Positions 50,678 to 60,055 of a stretch of DNA of 64,000 nucleotides are shown one piece after another. Within the stretch, counting starts at the first letter, position 1. Every line of letters begins with the position of its first letter. The translations under genes were made by a program, and so were the position numbers. The notes under the pieces were generated by a model that saw only the letters and a program-made list of their open reading frames with translations, had not been told where the DNA came from and did no database searches. The stretch comes from Candidatus Leptovillus gracilis. Lineage in GTDB: Bacteria; Chloroflexota; Anaerolineae; Promineifilales; Promineifilaceae. The stretch is from positions 124,001 to 188,000 of the forward strand of contig JADJXA010000025.1 in assembly GCA_016716065.1 (NCBI GenBank). Direction: 5' to 3'.

Positions 50678-51813
50678 CGGGTGTTAATCGCCTCAAGTGA
50701 CCAATCATCTATGAACCAGCCGTTGTTAGACCCATCGAAACGGTTACGGAAAGCGCCGCCGAGGCGTACTGTTTGCGGTTGGCTGAGCGTAAATTCGTAA
50801 CTTTGGGTGTTGACGACGCCCACCACCGCCGGAGACCACCCGGTACCGCCGGTGTTGTAGACAATGCGGTATTCGGCCGCCAGAGGTTCCTGGCTGAAGA
50901 CTTTTTTGCTGCCATCATAAACGATGACTGTGTCCGGGAAGAAACGAATGGTGAAGCGATAGGTTCCGGGTTGCAGGGCCACATCTGTGTAGATGGCAAA
51001 ATTCGTCGGCGCGCCGCCCTTAAAAGCTTTGATGGTTTTCTGACCGTCAAAGACGAATTGTTCTCGTTCTCCGGGCGGTAGATCGGCGCTGGCAAGAAGA
51101 CGGACTTCGGGACGCAAGAAGTTGCCGCCGCTGCCGGGGACCAGGTTATTCGGTCCTTCGTCAACAGCCAGGAGCCATTCGTCCGGCAACTGCCATTCAG
51201 ACACGCCTTCGAAGAAGTACCAGCCCGCTTCAAAGGAAGGGTTGGGCAGCAGATTGGCGCTGGCCGGTTGGGTGGTTTGTCCTGGGGCAGGGCTGGCGGC
51301 AACCGCCGTTTCTTCTCCTGACCAACCGGGAATGATGAGTTCTTGCCCAACTGCAATCACATTAGAATCGCTCAGGTTGTTGGCGGCGCTGATGTCGTCC
51401 ACGCTCACGCCGGTTTTGGCGGCGATACCCGACAGCGTATCACCTGGCTGCACAGTGTAACTCGAACCTTCAACCGGAACGGCCGTAGTCGCCGGAGCTG
51501 TCGTGGCCGCCGAAGCTGTCGTGGGTGGTACCGGGTTTGGCGTTGGGGCCGCTTCTGTCGGGCTTTCCAGAGCGGGCGTTACGGTGACCGGCACTTCTAC
51601 TTCCACCACGCGGGTCACTTCAACCGGAACTTCGACCGGAACTTCCACGGTAACTTCCTGGGGCACGACCCGCGTTACCTCGGTCGTCACCATGACTTCG
51701 CTAACCACCTCGCGAGTGACCTCGATAGTCTGTGGCTCCGACGCGCAGGCGACCAGGATCATCGCCAGAACGAGCAGCCCGATCAACAGGCCAATTGATT
51801 TCTTCCCGTCCAT
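50674..51813 (-). CDS. LysM-domain lipoprotein with EVTRVV stalk
   Basis: A 379-residue lipoprotein. Signal peptide M-D-G-K-K-S-I-G-L-L with lipobox L-V-A-C-A. Residues 30-80 are a repetitive stalk of E-V-T/P-R/V-V units, common in Chloroflexota surface proteins, then a Thr/Pro linker. One LysM domain at about 118-165 (Y-T-V-Q-P-G-D-T-L-S-G-I-A) should bind peptidoglycan-like glycan. The last 190 residues form a beta-sandwich that starts N-L-L-P-N-P-S-F-E-A-G-W and ends G-W-F-I-D-D-W, a carbohydrate-binding-module-like pattern. It probably tethers the cell surface to a glycan ligand. Confidence 0.8.
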   Translation of the reverse strand: MDGKKSIGLLIGLLVLAMILVACASEPQTIEVTREVVSEVMVTTEVTRVVPQEVTVEVPVEVPVEVTRVVEVEVPVTVTPALESPTEAAPTPNPVPPTTASAATTAPATTAVPVEGSSYTVQPGDTLSGIAAKTGVSVDDISAANNLSDSNVIAVGQELIIPGWSGEETAVAASPAPGQTTQPASANLLPNPSFEAGWYFFEGVSEWQLPDEWLLAVDEGPNNLVPGSGGNFLRPEVRLLASADLPPGEREQFVFDGQKTIKAFKGGAPTNFAIYTDVALQPGTYRFTIRFFPDTVIVYDGSKKVFSQEPLAAEYRIVYNTGGTGWSPAVVGVVNTQSYEFTLSQPQTVRLGGAFRNRFDGSNNGWFIDDWSLEAINTR

Positions 51814-51896
51814 ATTACGTCTCCTTGTTTGTATTGATTGGTGAACTCGCCATTTTGAACAAATTCAGCGCGGCATTATAGTGATTTGTTGCGACA

Positions 51897-53774
51897 ATGG
51901 CTACAATCCCATTCCAGACGTCATTACCACCATCTTCTTCATTGCGCCCGCAGCCCACTTCGGCCGTCCGGCAGTTGTTCCACCGGCTGCTTCCCGGTCT
52001 GTTAGCCGTCACAGTCTTGGGCCTGATTTATGCCACGACGCTCCAACGAGACATCAATGGCAGCAGCCATGACTATTTGCTGGATACCGGTGAAATTCAA
52101 GTGGCGCTCAATCTTTGGGGGACCGTCCACTACACCGGTTATCCGCTCTACACAATTTTAAGCGCATTGCTCACCCAAACGGCCGTTGCCCTGGGCGCAC
52201 CGCCGGCCCTGGCTGCCTCAGTGACCTCTCTGGTCTGGTCACTGCTGGCTTTGCTGCTTTTTTATCTGATCTTGTGCCGCGTTTTGCAGGGTAATTCGAT
52301 TCTAGCCGGGCTGACCGTGTTGGTTGTCGGTTTGGCGGAGACTTTTTGGCTGCACAGTATCATCGCCGAAGTGTACAGCTTCAGCTTGCTGCTGGTGAGT
52401 CTGACCATCTTGTTGAGTCTTCGGCTGCGAGAGCAGTGGGCAGCGGGCGAGTGGGTGGCGTTGGTACTTGTGTTGGGAACGGCCGTTGCCCACCACCGTA
52501 TTCTGCTGTTTCTCCTCCCCCTGGTACTGTTGCTGGTCTGGCCGCAGCCCTGGAGATGGTTCCTGGAAAAGCCCATCAGACATGGTTTTTACACGCTGCT
52601 GGCCTTTATGATCCCCTTTGTCGCCTACCTCTACTTGCCGCTGCGCGCGCACCAGGGCGCGACCTGGGTCTATGGACAGCCAGGAACGTGGCTCGGCTTT
52701 TGGCAGCAGTTCACTGGCAGCGAAGTCGCCGGAGGGCTGCTGCGCCTGCCAGAAAACGGCGAAGCCTGGATGCAAAATTTACGCTTCTTGTCCGGCCATT
52801 TAACACAACAGTTCCCCTGGCTCTTTCTGCTGGCCGGTCTCATTGGTCTACTCTGGTTAACCCATGATGATTGGCAGGTAGGTCTGGCCTTCTTGTTGGG
52901 CGCGGCGGTACTGCCTCTCTTTGTATTTTTATTTCCAAAGGCCGTGTGGGTTCCGGCCGTGTTGATGCCGCCTTTGCTCTGTCTGGCAACCGGCGCGGCC
53001 TATTTGCTGCACAAACTGGGACAGAGGGGAACAGCACTGCGCCTCCTCGGTTGGGCAGCCTGTTTTTTATTGGCCGTATTCCTGCTGGTGGGCAATTTTC
53101 CTTTTGTCAACGAGCTAACCCGCGATCCCACCGGGCGGGCCATGATTGAGCGGTTGAAGCCCATTTCCGGCGCTGCGACTTCATTTGGTGACCATCCAAC
53201 AGTGGCTTTGCCCTGGGGCACGGATTTCTTCGCGGCTGCCTATGGATTGTATGTCACGCAGGAACTGTCTGACCTGACTCTGGTGGACCATCGGGCGGAT
53301 TTTGCGGCCATCATAAATACCGAGGGGCGCATTTTGACGCCGGGTAAGTACCTGAATTACTGGCCCCCAGCCTGGTGGGAGGCCAGGGTCGGGGAGGTGC
53401 ATTACAGCGCCGGGACACCGGAAATCATCGCCATTCAACGAACCGCGCTGTCAGATGAAGTTACGTCGCTGGCAGAGAATTTCGATCTGGGCAACGGTAT
53501 TCGGATTCGTTCAGTCGCACTTGCCGAGGCGGACGACGGGAAATCCCATTTGACTATTTTCTGGGAAAGCATGCAGCCCATCGAACGGGACTACAGCGTA
53601 GCGATGCACTGGTTGACCCAATTTCCCCCACAAAGTCCAGCCGACATTGTGGCGCAGGCAGATTCCGTTCATCCGGTGCAGGGCTGGTATCCTACCTCCT
53701 ACTGGCGGCCGGGTGAACTGGTGCGGGATAAATATGAGCTGGAGATAACGGCCGTTTCCGGCGTAAATACGTAA
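51897..53774 (+). CDS. DUF2723 multi-pass membrane protein
   Basis: A 625-residue protein with about ten hydrophobic segments in the first 440 residues. The family's key opening is present: L-L-D-T-G-E-I-Q-V-A-L-N-L-W-G-T-V-H-Y-T-G-Y-P-L split around the D-T-G-E and H-x-T-G-Y-P-L motifs. DUF2723 proteins share the GT-C glycosyltransferase layout and may use lipid-linked sugars to modify proteins or glycans outside the cell; the acidic D-T-G-E would be the catalytic loop. A soluble C-terminal domain (440-625) follows. The start has ACAATGG context with only weak ribosome-site sequence. Monocistronic. Confidence 0.8.
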   Translation: MATIPFQTSLPPSSSLRPQPTSAVRQLFHRLLPGLLAVTVLGLIYATTLQRDINGSSHDYLLDTGEIQVALNLWGTVHYTGYPLYTILSALLTQTAVALGAPPALAASVTSLVWSLLALLLFYLILCRVLQGNSILAGLTVLVVGLAETFWLHSIIAEVYSFSLLLVSLTILLSLRLREQWAAGEWVALVLVLGTAVAHHRILLFLLPLVLLLVWPQPWRWFLEKPIRHGFYTLLAFMIPFVAYLYLPLRAHQGATWVYGQPGTWLGFWQQFTGSEVAGGLLRLPENGEAWMQNLRFLSGHLTQQFPWLFLLAGLIGLLWLTHDDWQVGLAFLLGAAVLPLFVFLFPKAVWVPAVLMPPLLCLATGAAYLLHKLGQRGTALRLLGWAACFLLAVFLLVGNFPFVNELTRDPTGRAMIERLKPISGAATSFGDHPTVALPWGTDFFAAAYGLYVTQELSDLTLVDHRADFAAIINTEGRILTPGKYLNYWPPAWWEARVGEVHYSAGTPEIIAIQRTALSDEVTSLAENFDLGNGIRIRSVALAEADDGKSHLTIFWESMQPIERDYSVAMHWLTQFPPQSPADIVAQADSVHPVQGWYPTSYWRPGELVRDKYELEITAVSGVNT

Positions 53775-53799
53775 TACGTCCGAAAATTCACACCCCCTG

Positions 53800-53985
53800 T
53801 TAAGTCGCTACAGGTGATAAAAAAGGCTTGTCTGGTTGCAGCGGTGGCGGAATCATTTCCAAATCAATCACATATTCTCCAAATCGCTTGATATGTTCTC
53901 TAGCATACGGGCTAAATGTCGCCACTATTTCTGTCGTTACCTCATATCCTTCCTGCACCATTTCGTGCAACACGTCCGGAATATG
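53800..53985 (-). pseudogene. Tn3-family transposase C-terminal remnant
   Basis: The text V-L-H-E-M-V-Q-E-G-Y-E-V-T, then S-P-Y-A-R-E-H-I-K-R-F-G-E-Y-V-I-D-L and I-P-P-P-L is the C-terminal end of a Tn3-type TnpA (S-P-Y-x-x-x-H-I-x-R-F-G). Only about 60 codons remain; upstream it merges with a dispersed repeat starting at CCGGAATATG. No resolvase or full terminal repeat was found. Confidence 0.75.
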
Positions 53986-54252
53986 TACGGTTAGTTGAGG
54001 GCCGAAAAAGCGAGAAGTCGCGAGGGCCAACGGCCGTTTGGGAAGCCAAAAATATAGCTGGCAAACGGCCGTTTGGCGAGCATCCATCGCGGAAGACAAC
54101 GGTTGTTGCCTCAGCACATCCCGGATCTGGTGGCAACTGTTAGACAAAGCAACTGCGCCGCAATCTCGCCTCAGCGCCGTAGGCAGACAGATCTATTCGC
54201 GACAATGGGAACCACGCCAAGTTAGATAGATTATTTTTTTGATTCAATGCGG
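53967..54252 (+). repeat. Dispersed repeat copy A (CCGGAATATGTACGG...TCAATGCGG)
   Basis: Begins CCGGAATATGTACGGTTAGT, contains CGGCCGTTTGGGA-GCCAAAA and ends GAACCACGCCAAGT plus a TTTTTTGATTCAATGCGG end. The same order of blocks occurs at 59746-59912 in the same orientation, with different internal lengths. Confidence 0.65.
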
Positions 54253-54329
54253 ATAGTTATATCTGCCGCCTTGGAAACATCCCCTTGTTCTCATTTGCCT
54301 ATCTCAGAAAAGCGTCAAGAGAAGCTTGT

Positions 54330-54650
54330 TTAAGGCAGCGAAACGGGCAGGCCCAAATATGCCCGCAGTTGCTGTTCCAAAATCGCGCTGATCGGCCGCC
54401 GCTCTCGAACCTTACAGGTAATGAGTTCAATCCAAATCTGTTGGTCTAAATAAATAGAGCGCTGCCGACCCGATCCGGACATTAATAGGATTGGCGGCTT
54501 ATCTTCTGCGGATAAACCCACATAGTGGCGTAAGACGTAGTCACAAACCTCGCTGGCTGTTTTCTGTTCCAGCGTCGCCTGGATGAGCGTTTCACTCCAC
54601 ACTTCATCAGGCAGCACCACTTTATGCTCTGCACGTTGGCTGTTTGTCAT
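54330..54650 (-). CDS. Small protein with two ribbon-helix-helix-like halves, 106 aa
   Basis: Residues 9-45 (H-K-V-V-L-P-D-E-V-W-S-E-T-L-I-Q-A) and 64-100 (R-S-I-Y-L-D-Q-Q-I-W-I-E-L-I) each show a beta-strand followed by two helices, as in Arc/MetJ-type DNA-binding folds. A fused pair would bind DNA without needing a homodimer. It lies 11 bases after the antirepressor gene and surely shares its transcript. It may regulate that operon. Family not recognised by name. Confidence 0.5.
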   Translation of the reverse strand: MTNSQRAEHKVVLPDEVWSETLIQATLEQKTASEVCDYVLRHYVGLSAEDKPPILLMSGSGRQRSIYLDQQIWIELITCKVRERRPISAILEQQLRAYLGLPVSLP

Positions 54651-54661
54651 CCGGCTTTCTC

Positions 54662-55513
54662 CTACAGCAATCGCTTTTGGCTAGGCTGCTCAAAAATCGT
54701 GGGGACAGGCGCACCGGGTCCGGATAGGCGGACAAACCAATCACGCAGATAGCGCTTGACGGTATCAAAGTTTGCTTCTGGGATAAGCTGGTAGGAAGGT
54801 ACCTGGAACTGCCGTTTGACCTCGGCGTGAACCGTGGCTTCGTTACCTTTTTGCTTGCGTTTGAGAACCCGCGCCACAATTGCCACCATATCGGTATATT
54901 CTTTCATCTGCTGCGGGTTTAGAAAATCAGTTCCCTGTAATCGGGCTTCAAGCGCCGAGACACGTTCTTCCAGAGTTCCTAACTGGGTGCTATGCTGCCC
55001 TAAACCGAGATCGTGGGTTTGCAGATGCTGCTTCAGATTGGCCGCTTCGTCCATAAGACGTAGATATTCTTGTTGAGCCGGTGGCAGACTGGCATCCATT
55101 TCCGCCAACATATCGTCTGGCAGAATTTCGCGCCGGAATGCGGCCCAGGCAACATCGGCGAAGTCGCGTTGGAATTGGACAACACGCTCCCGTTTTCTTT
55201 CGTCAGGAATCCGGTTGGTTTGAATAGTGCCCATCCAAAACGGTAACCGATCCAGGCGCAGGCAGATCATGTCTCGCTCCCGCGCCGCCTCATCGCCATA
55301 GTTCCACATGATGTTGAGATTGACCAGGGCATTGGCCATCGCTTCATGTTCGCGGATTCGCCGGATTTGACCATGAGCTTGTAAACCCATGGCATCACAC
55401 AATGCCTGCATGGGCACGTAGAGTTTGCGATCATTGGCCAGGGCAACGGTGAAATGCTCACTATAAAACTCAAAAGGGAATTGGTCTATTACTTTGAGGG
55501 TCATTGCGCTCAA
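54662..55513 (-). CDS. Phage antirepressor with ORF6C-like C-terminal domain
   Basis: A 283-residue protein. The N-terminal domain has F-E-F-Y-S-E-H-F-T-V-A-L, then K-L-Y-V-P-M-Q-A-L-C-D-A-M-G-L, then L-R-L-D-R-L-P-F-W-M-G, as in P22-type antirepressors. A coiled-coil segment spans about 145-190. The C-terminal domain (V-A-I-V-A-R-V-L-K-R-K, Y-L-R-D-W-F-V-R-L) resembles ORF6C of phage-encoded repressor partners. It differs clearly from the antirepressor at 33 kb, so the two came from different elements. Its ATG or one three codons later could be the start. Confidence 0.75.
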   Translation of the reverse strand: MSAMTLKVIDQFPFEFYSEHFTVALANDRKLYVPMQALCDAMGLQAHGQIRRIREHEAMANALVNLNIMWNYGDEAARERDMICLRLDRLPFWMGTIQTNRIPDERKRERVVQFQRDFADVAWAAFRREILPDDMLAEMDASLPPAQQEYLRLMDEAANLKQHLQTHDLGLGQHSTQLGTLEERVSALEARLQGTDFLNPQQMKEYTDMVAIVARVLKRKQKGNEATVHAEVKRQFQVPSYQLIPEANFDTVKRYLRDWFVRLSGPGAPVPTIFEQPSQKRLL

Positions 55514-55660
55514 TCTCCTGTTTAGTATGGGTAAATTATATCGTTATATCGTTGTATCGCAAGAATTTGAGCACCGAGACACATAACGTGTCCCCGTGAT
55601 CTACTTAACCTGGTATGAAACTGTTAACCTAGGGGACGGGGTCGCCCCCGCCCCCCGGCT

Positions 55661-55697
55661 TCAAAACCGGACGTGAGCGTTTCCGCTCATCCGGCTC
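55661..55697 (-). ncRNA. Group II intron 1, domain V
   Basis: Minus strand GAGCCGGATGAGCGGAAACG followed by CTCACGTCCGGTTTTGAA, the canonical domain V helix with a GAAA tetraloop. It lies inside the last 12 codons of the maturase gene. Confidence 0.85.
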
Positions 55698-57430
55698 CTC
55701 GCATGACTGGCACTTTTCATGAGCGCCTCCAACTGCCTTAGACGTTTGTCCTTAGCAGTCTTCTGGTGATGACAGTGTTGGTGAAGAAGCTGCCAGTTGG
55801 TATAGCTATCTTTACCTCCGCTGGCTTTGGGAACAATGTGGTCAACTTCCAGAAGATCACCTGACGTAAAATACAATCCACAATGAGCGCATATACCAGA
55901 TTGCTGCTTCAGTAGCTTCGCTACTCGTGTTGGGGTTCCAGTATAAGCCGCTCTTCTTTTGGCCCAATAAACCCAATCTCCATCATATGGACTCTTGCTG
56001 CCTTTCACCTTGACATGTCGCTTGATGGGTGTTTCGAAATGCCGGTAAAGCGGCAGACCAACAGGCGCGGCAAAGAGCCAAGTTCCCCGTTCAGGATGCC
56101 AATATTTACGGGCAATCCATTTCCAGGATTTAGATGGGTGGCGACCCTTTGCCCAGCGGCGAAGCTTGACAAAGGTGAGATGTGCCAGTTTGGAAAAGGC
56201 ATCTTTTGAAGCAACCGTGGCAAAGTAGGCAGTCCAGCCGCGTGTAGTTTTGTTGAGTTGGCTGATGAGCTGTGCCTGTGGTGTGAATGGGTGCGCCTCG
56301 ATAATGCGCTTAACCTCCTGGTAGTGCCGTTGCATCGCGTTCTTATTGGGTTTAATAATGGTCTTGAAGCCAAGTGGCAAGTTGGGCGGATACCCCGTTT
56401 TCCCGGAGCGATTCTTACCCGCCGGGTATTGACGCACATGAAATCCGAGGAAATCGAACCCAACCTTGCCTTCATGCTGGTGAAATGTATGGGTGATGCA
56501 TGTTTTGCTTGGTTTCAATTCCAGCCCCATCCCAGCTAACCATGCTGACACTGTTTCCTTTGCTTGCTCAATGACGGGTAGGTCTTTGTGCAATACCACC
56601 AAATCATCGGCATAACGAATTAATCGCGCCTGTGGGTGTGCTTTCGAGACGGCCGTTTCCAGACCGTGTAAAGCGATGTTGGCTAACAGTGGCGAAATGA
56701 CCCCACCCTGAGGCGAACCGGCGGGTGTGGGGAAAAGCTGGTCTTCTTCCATGACCCCAGCTTTGAGCCAGGCTCGGATGGAACGGCGAAGGGCAGGAAA
56801 AGTTTCCAGTTTTGCCAACAGTGCGGTATGGCTAATGCGGTCGAAGCATTGGGCGATGTCTGCATCGAGGACATATTTTGCTTTGAGGCAGATAGATTGA
56901 AAGATGGCTTCAATAGCATCATGGGCGGAGCGTCCTGGCCGGAATCCGTAACTGTTTGGTTCAAAGCGAGCTTCCCATTCGGGTTCCAGGGCAAGCTTGG
57001 CTAAGGCTTGCTCAGCTCGGTCGCGTATGGTGGGGATACCCAAGGGGCGCATCTCCGTTTTACCTGGTTTAGGAATCCATACGCGCCGCACGGGGCGGGC
57101 TTTCTGTCGAAGTTTCAGCGTTTGCGCCAGATACAATCGTTGCTTGGGTGAAAGGCGTTTGACGCCATCAATGCCGGCAGTATTCTTGCCGCGATTGTCT
57201 TGCGTAACCCGTCTGACAGCGAGACACCGAGCGTGCCAAGAGTTAATTAAGAGCCTTTGGAGCTTGTGGATTGTTTTTCTGTCATCCTCAATTGAGGCTT
57301 GGTAAATACGCTTTTGGAGCTTGAAAACCGACCGCTCGAATTTCTTCCAGGGCAGGTCTTTCCATTCATACATCGGTTGTTGTACCGTGTTCATAACCTG
57401 TTTACTCCTACTTGTGTCCTTACCTTCCAA
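55661..57430 (-). CDS. ltrA: Group II intron reverse transcriptase/maturase with HNH endonuclease
   Basis: An intact 589-residue intron protein. Reverse transcriptase blocks run from R-P-L-G-I-P-T-I-R-D-R through F-E-P-N-S-Y-G-F-R-P-G-R-S and Y-V-L-D-A-D-I to the active site I-R-Y-A-D-D-L-V-V near residue 270. The maturase (X) domain follows (W-T-A-Y-F), then a C-terminal HNH region with C-A-H-C-G, E-V-D-H-I-V-P and H-C-H-H-Q near 510-565. It promotes splicing of its intron and copies it into DNA targets. The last codons (A-R-S-R-M-S-G-N-A-H-V-R-F) and the stop lie inside domain V of the ribozyme. Confidence 0.92.
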   Translation of the reverse strand: MEGKDTSRSKQVMNTVQQPMYEWKDLPWKKFERSVFKLQKRIYQASIEDDRKTIHKLQRLLINSWHARCLAVRRVTQDNRGKNTAGIDGVKRLSPKQRLYLAQTLKLRQKARPVRRVWIPKPGKTEMRPLGIPTIRDRAEQALAKLALEPEWEARFEPNSYGFRPGRSAHDAIEAIFQSICLKAKYVLDADIAQCFDRISHTALLAKLETFPALRRSIRAWLKAGVMEEDQLFPTPAGSPQGGVISPLLANIALHGLETAVSKAHPQARLIRYADDLVVLHKDLPVIEQAKETVSAWLAGMGLELKPSKTCITHTFHQHEGKVGFDFLGFHVRQYPAGKNRSGKTGYPPNLPLGFKTIIKPNKNAMQRHYQEVKRIIEAHPFTPQAQLISQLNKTTRGWTAYFATVASKDAFSKLAHLTFVKLRRWAKGRHPSKSWKWIARKYWHPERGTWLFAAPVGLPLYRHFETPIKRHVKVKGSKSPYDGDWVYWAKRRAAYTGTPTRVAKLLKQQSGICAHCGLYFTSGDLLEVDHIVPKASGGKDSYTNWQLLHQHCHHQKTAKDKRLRQLEALMKSASHARSRMSGNAHVRF

Positions 57431-57968
57431 TCATGCGTCCCCACGTCTGCCTATCCGGGGCATTACCCCCGGCTTTTGCTTCTTGGGGAATCCTTCCCCG
57501 ACCGGCATCCGGTTGGCGCCTGCTCAGTCCGGCTGAGAGCACGGGCGGGGTTACTTCGTTCCTGTGGTTCGTTTTGCGTATCCTTAGGGTCAGACTATAC
57601 ACCGGGTTTGTCGGGGTGAACCCTGGTCGTGCTTGCCATGCGCCAGGCCCTTATCCTTTCCCATTTTGGGCAAGCCAATAGTCCGCGTAGGCTTGTTTCT
57701 ATTCACGATGCTTCAGACGTCTGTTCGTATTCCTACCCATAGATACCTGCTTGCGGGGATGACCTGGTCGAACTCCAGGCGACCCGCTTTTTCATCCCGC
57801 TTCACGGATTGATGTCCAGTCGCTACCATGGGGATGTAGCATTCTCCGTTCACTAGAGGTTGGGGATTGCACCCAACATCGAACCACAAGTTATCAAGGA
57901 TTTAGTTAGCCATACTACCTCCTTGCCTCTCATCCCCCGGTCATGAACCGGTTTCGAGAGAACGAATC

Positions 57969-58349
57969 AAAACGGCAGGAAATAGAGCAACACCCTGGTA
58001 AACAAACCTCATGGCAACCGCATTGACTCAAAAAGAATCCCCCTGGCGCATTTAGCAGTAAAAGGATGAAAACCTACGATTAGCCATTTTTGTAACATAA
58101 TTACCGTGATAACTCGCCTTATATTGCGGAAAACAGTGCAAAGCGAGCCGATTTTGCAAGAATTCACTCACTTAACGGCCGTTTTTGCTGCAACATAATT
58201 CCTTTTGCTGGATAAAGCGGTTGATTTTCGAGCCGAAATTAGCTTCAAAACCTCCAAACTTCCTTAGCGTAGGAAATCGTCCATTTGCTCCCAGCACCCC
58301 AACTACCCATTAGGCGGCAAAACCAGGTGTCTTTTAGCCAAGCCTGTTT
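57969..58349. other. Gap between intron 1 and integrase gene
   Basis: AT-rich sequence downstream of the minus-strand integrase gene, without a recognisable gene. It contains a minus-strand copy of the TTTTTGAGTCAATGCGG repeat at 58018-58040 and two copies of AACATAATT near 58097 and 58193. Confidence 0.5.
58018..58040 (-). repeat. TTTTTGAGTCAATGCGG repeat, minus copy
   Basis: Reads GGATTCTTTTTGAGTCAATG then CGG on the minus strand, 20 of 23 bases as in the copy at 43098. Confidence 0.6.
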
Positions 58350-59405
58350 TTATCCCGATAACTTCACACCCTTATTGGCAATTTCCGCTGCTTCCACATA
58401 GCGCCGGGGCATCGCCAGACTCGCCCAGCCACCGGCCTCTTGCAGCCGAAACGGATCCGTCCCACTTCTGGCCGCGTCGGTGGCCCAGTAATGACGGCAG
58501 TCATGGGGAGACAGACCCTCAAGCCCCAACTGGCGCTCTCCCAGATAGGTAATACGATTCTGCATCGCCCGTATCGACATCGGCTTGTTGGTTAGACGGC
58601 CGTTTTTTCGGCTGCCTAACAACAAGCGCCCGGCAGCGGCCGCATCCACAGCCAGATACCGTTTTGCTGCCTGCCAGACATCACCGGTTAACTGATGCGT
58701 TTGCTCCATATCGACTTTCGGGCGATAGAAGCGCAATTCTCCTGGCGTTAAATCGAAATTCTCGACAAATAGCCCGTAAACTTCGCCCACACGCAGCCCT
58801 AAATCCAGGAGAAGGCAGCACAGAAGCGCATCGCGCCGTCCTTGGGGTGTATCAGGCTGATCCTTCAAGATGTGCGCGTCCCATGGCGTCAGGCGCACCG
58901 GTAATTCCTTTTTATGGCCCACGCGTATCGTTGCGCGTCGTTCATCCAGCCGCTTGGCTTCAGCCCGGCCGTAACCGGTGACTGCTTTAATCAGCTGCAA
59001 TTCCTGGGCATCAATCACGCCCGCTTTGGCGGCCATTTTGGCATACACCTTGATGGCCGACAGCCGGTTGTTGACCGTGGCCATGGCATAACCTTCGTGT
59101 AACTGCCATTTGACAAAACCTTCTACCAACCCCCAGGTTAAGCCGCGCCAGGTTTCCGGCTCCGTTTGCAGGCGAACGCCCGTTAAGCCAGGAATGCCCG
59201 CCACTTCCAAATATTCGCCAAACCGCTTTAAGGCCGCATAGTGCGTGGCAATCGTATCATCGCTCTTCCTATTTAAGTAGTCGGCAAAAATATGATCGGC
59301 GGCCACCTGGTTGGCCACTTGCCCGACAGTCGCCATCGGCGTCGTCGATGTCAGTGGATTCTGCAACTCATTGCTTGGCGTTGGTATGATTGCTTGTTCG
59401 CTCAT
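58350..59405 (-). CDS. Tyrosine recombinase / integrase
   Basis: A 351-residue site-specific recombinase. The N-terminal SAM-like core-binding domain spans about 35-145 (T-I-A-T-H-Y-A-A-L-K-R-F-G-E-Y-L). The catalytic domain has Arg near 204 in L-G-L-R-V-G-E-V-Y, H-D-C-R-H near 301-305, Trp in A-G-G-W-A-S, and the nucleophile Tyr near 335 in P-R-R-Y-V-E. It cuts and rejoins DNA at attachment sites, probably for the mobile region here. No tRNA or clear att repeat was seen next to it. The ATG lies after GTGAGACACA. An ACGGCCGT copy is inside the gene. Confidence 0.88.
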   Translation of the reverse strand: MSEQAIIPTPSNELQNPLTSTTPMATVGQVANQVAADHIFADYLNRKSDDTIATHYAALKRFGEYLEVAGIPGLTGVRLQTEPETWRGLTWGLVEGFVKWQLHEGYAMATVNNRLSAIKVYAKMAAKAGVIDAQELQLIKAVTGYGRAEAKRLDERRATIRVGHKKELPVRLTPWDAHILKDQPDTPQGRRDALLCCLLLDLGLRVGEVYGLFVENFDLTPGELRFYRPKVDMEQTHQLTGDVWQAAKRYLAVDAAAAGRLLLGSRKNGRLTNKPMSIRAMQNRITYLGERQLGLEGLSPHDCRHYWATDAARSGTDPFRLQEAGGWASLAMPRRYVEAAEIANKGVKLSG

Positions 59406-60055
59406 TGTGTCTCACCCTGTTTTTTGTTATCTATCAGTTGCGTCACGGCCGTTCCTTGTCGTGCTTACCTAGCCGTTGTGTCACGCCCTTCATTTTGTCT
59501 CTATGGTTCATAATTCCCTATTTTACCCCAATAACTACGTATAAGCTTAAATTATACGTAGTAAAAAATGAAAGAAAAAGGTGGGTTTTTTTGCCTCATT
59601 TTGGCTTCGGGAAGATGTAGGATTCAGCATGTACTAATACAAATCAACGAAGGATCCGAAATTACGAACAGCATACTTCGAATGCGAAACTTGAAAACAG
59701 GAAATTAAAATTCAAAGCCGATGAGGGTTTATGTATGTCATCAGGCCGGAATATGTACGGTTAGTTAGAGGCGAAAAAAGGGCGAAAAAAGCGGGAAGTA
59801 CCGGGGGCAAAACGGCCGTTTTGGGAGCCAAAATACTTGAATATACTCTCTTGAGATGCTATGCAAAAACACCCGAACCACGCAAAGTCAGATTGTTTTT
59901 AAGTCAATGCGCATCTCATTCTGAGCCAACGCCCCGGGTCCGCCTACGCCAGCATTCCCAAACACGCTTCCTATTATATTATGCCTCCAATCGACCCTCT
60001 CAAAGCACAAAGCTGAAGCTCACCTCTCTTGCTACGAAATAACTCTCTTCACGCA
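59406..60055. other. 650-base gap with repeats, upstream of ATPase gene
   Basis: AT-rich, with low-complexity frames only. It holds dispersed repeat copy B, and a partial copy of the TCAATGCG end. No RNA gene recognised. Confidence 0.5.
59746..59912 (+). repeat. Dispersed repeat copy B (CCGGAATATGTACGG...TCAATGCGC)
   Basis: Same block order as copy A: CCGGAATATGTACGGTTAGT, then CGGCCGTTTTGGGAGCCAAA, then GAACCACGCAAAGTCAGATT ending GTCAATGCGC. The two copies flank the 54.3-59.7 kb segment as direct repeats. Confidence 0.65.

Larger units (their letters stand above)
55625..57968 (-). mobile_element. Group II intron 1
   Basis: A ribozyme and maturase unit. The 5' part (57431-57968) is alignable with intron 2: CTCGAAACCGG and CCGGGGGATGAG near the start, GATGTTGGGTG and CCCCAACC further in. 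Domain V and a GC-rich domain VI follow the maturase. Unlike intron 2 the 5' end lacks GTGCG before GATTCG; here the sequence is GTTTTGATTCG, so the true 5' splice site is altered or lies elsewhere. The 3' boundary is placed after the domain VI hairpin and is approximate. It is inserted between the antirepressor operon and the integrase gene. Confidence 0.8.

Noticed and set aside
54038..54229. Short plus-strand frames within the Tn3/repeat region as genes
   Set aside because: They consist of dispersed repeat sequence and the palindrome ACGGCCGT, without ribosome sites.
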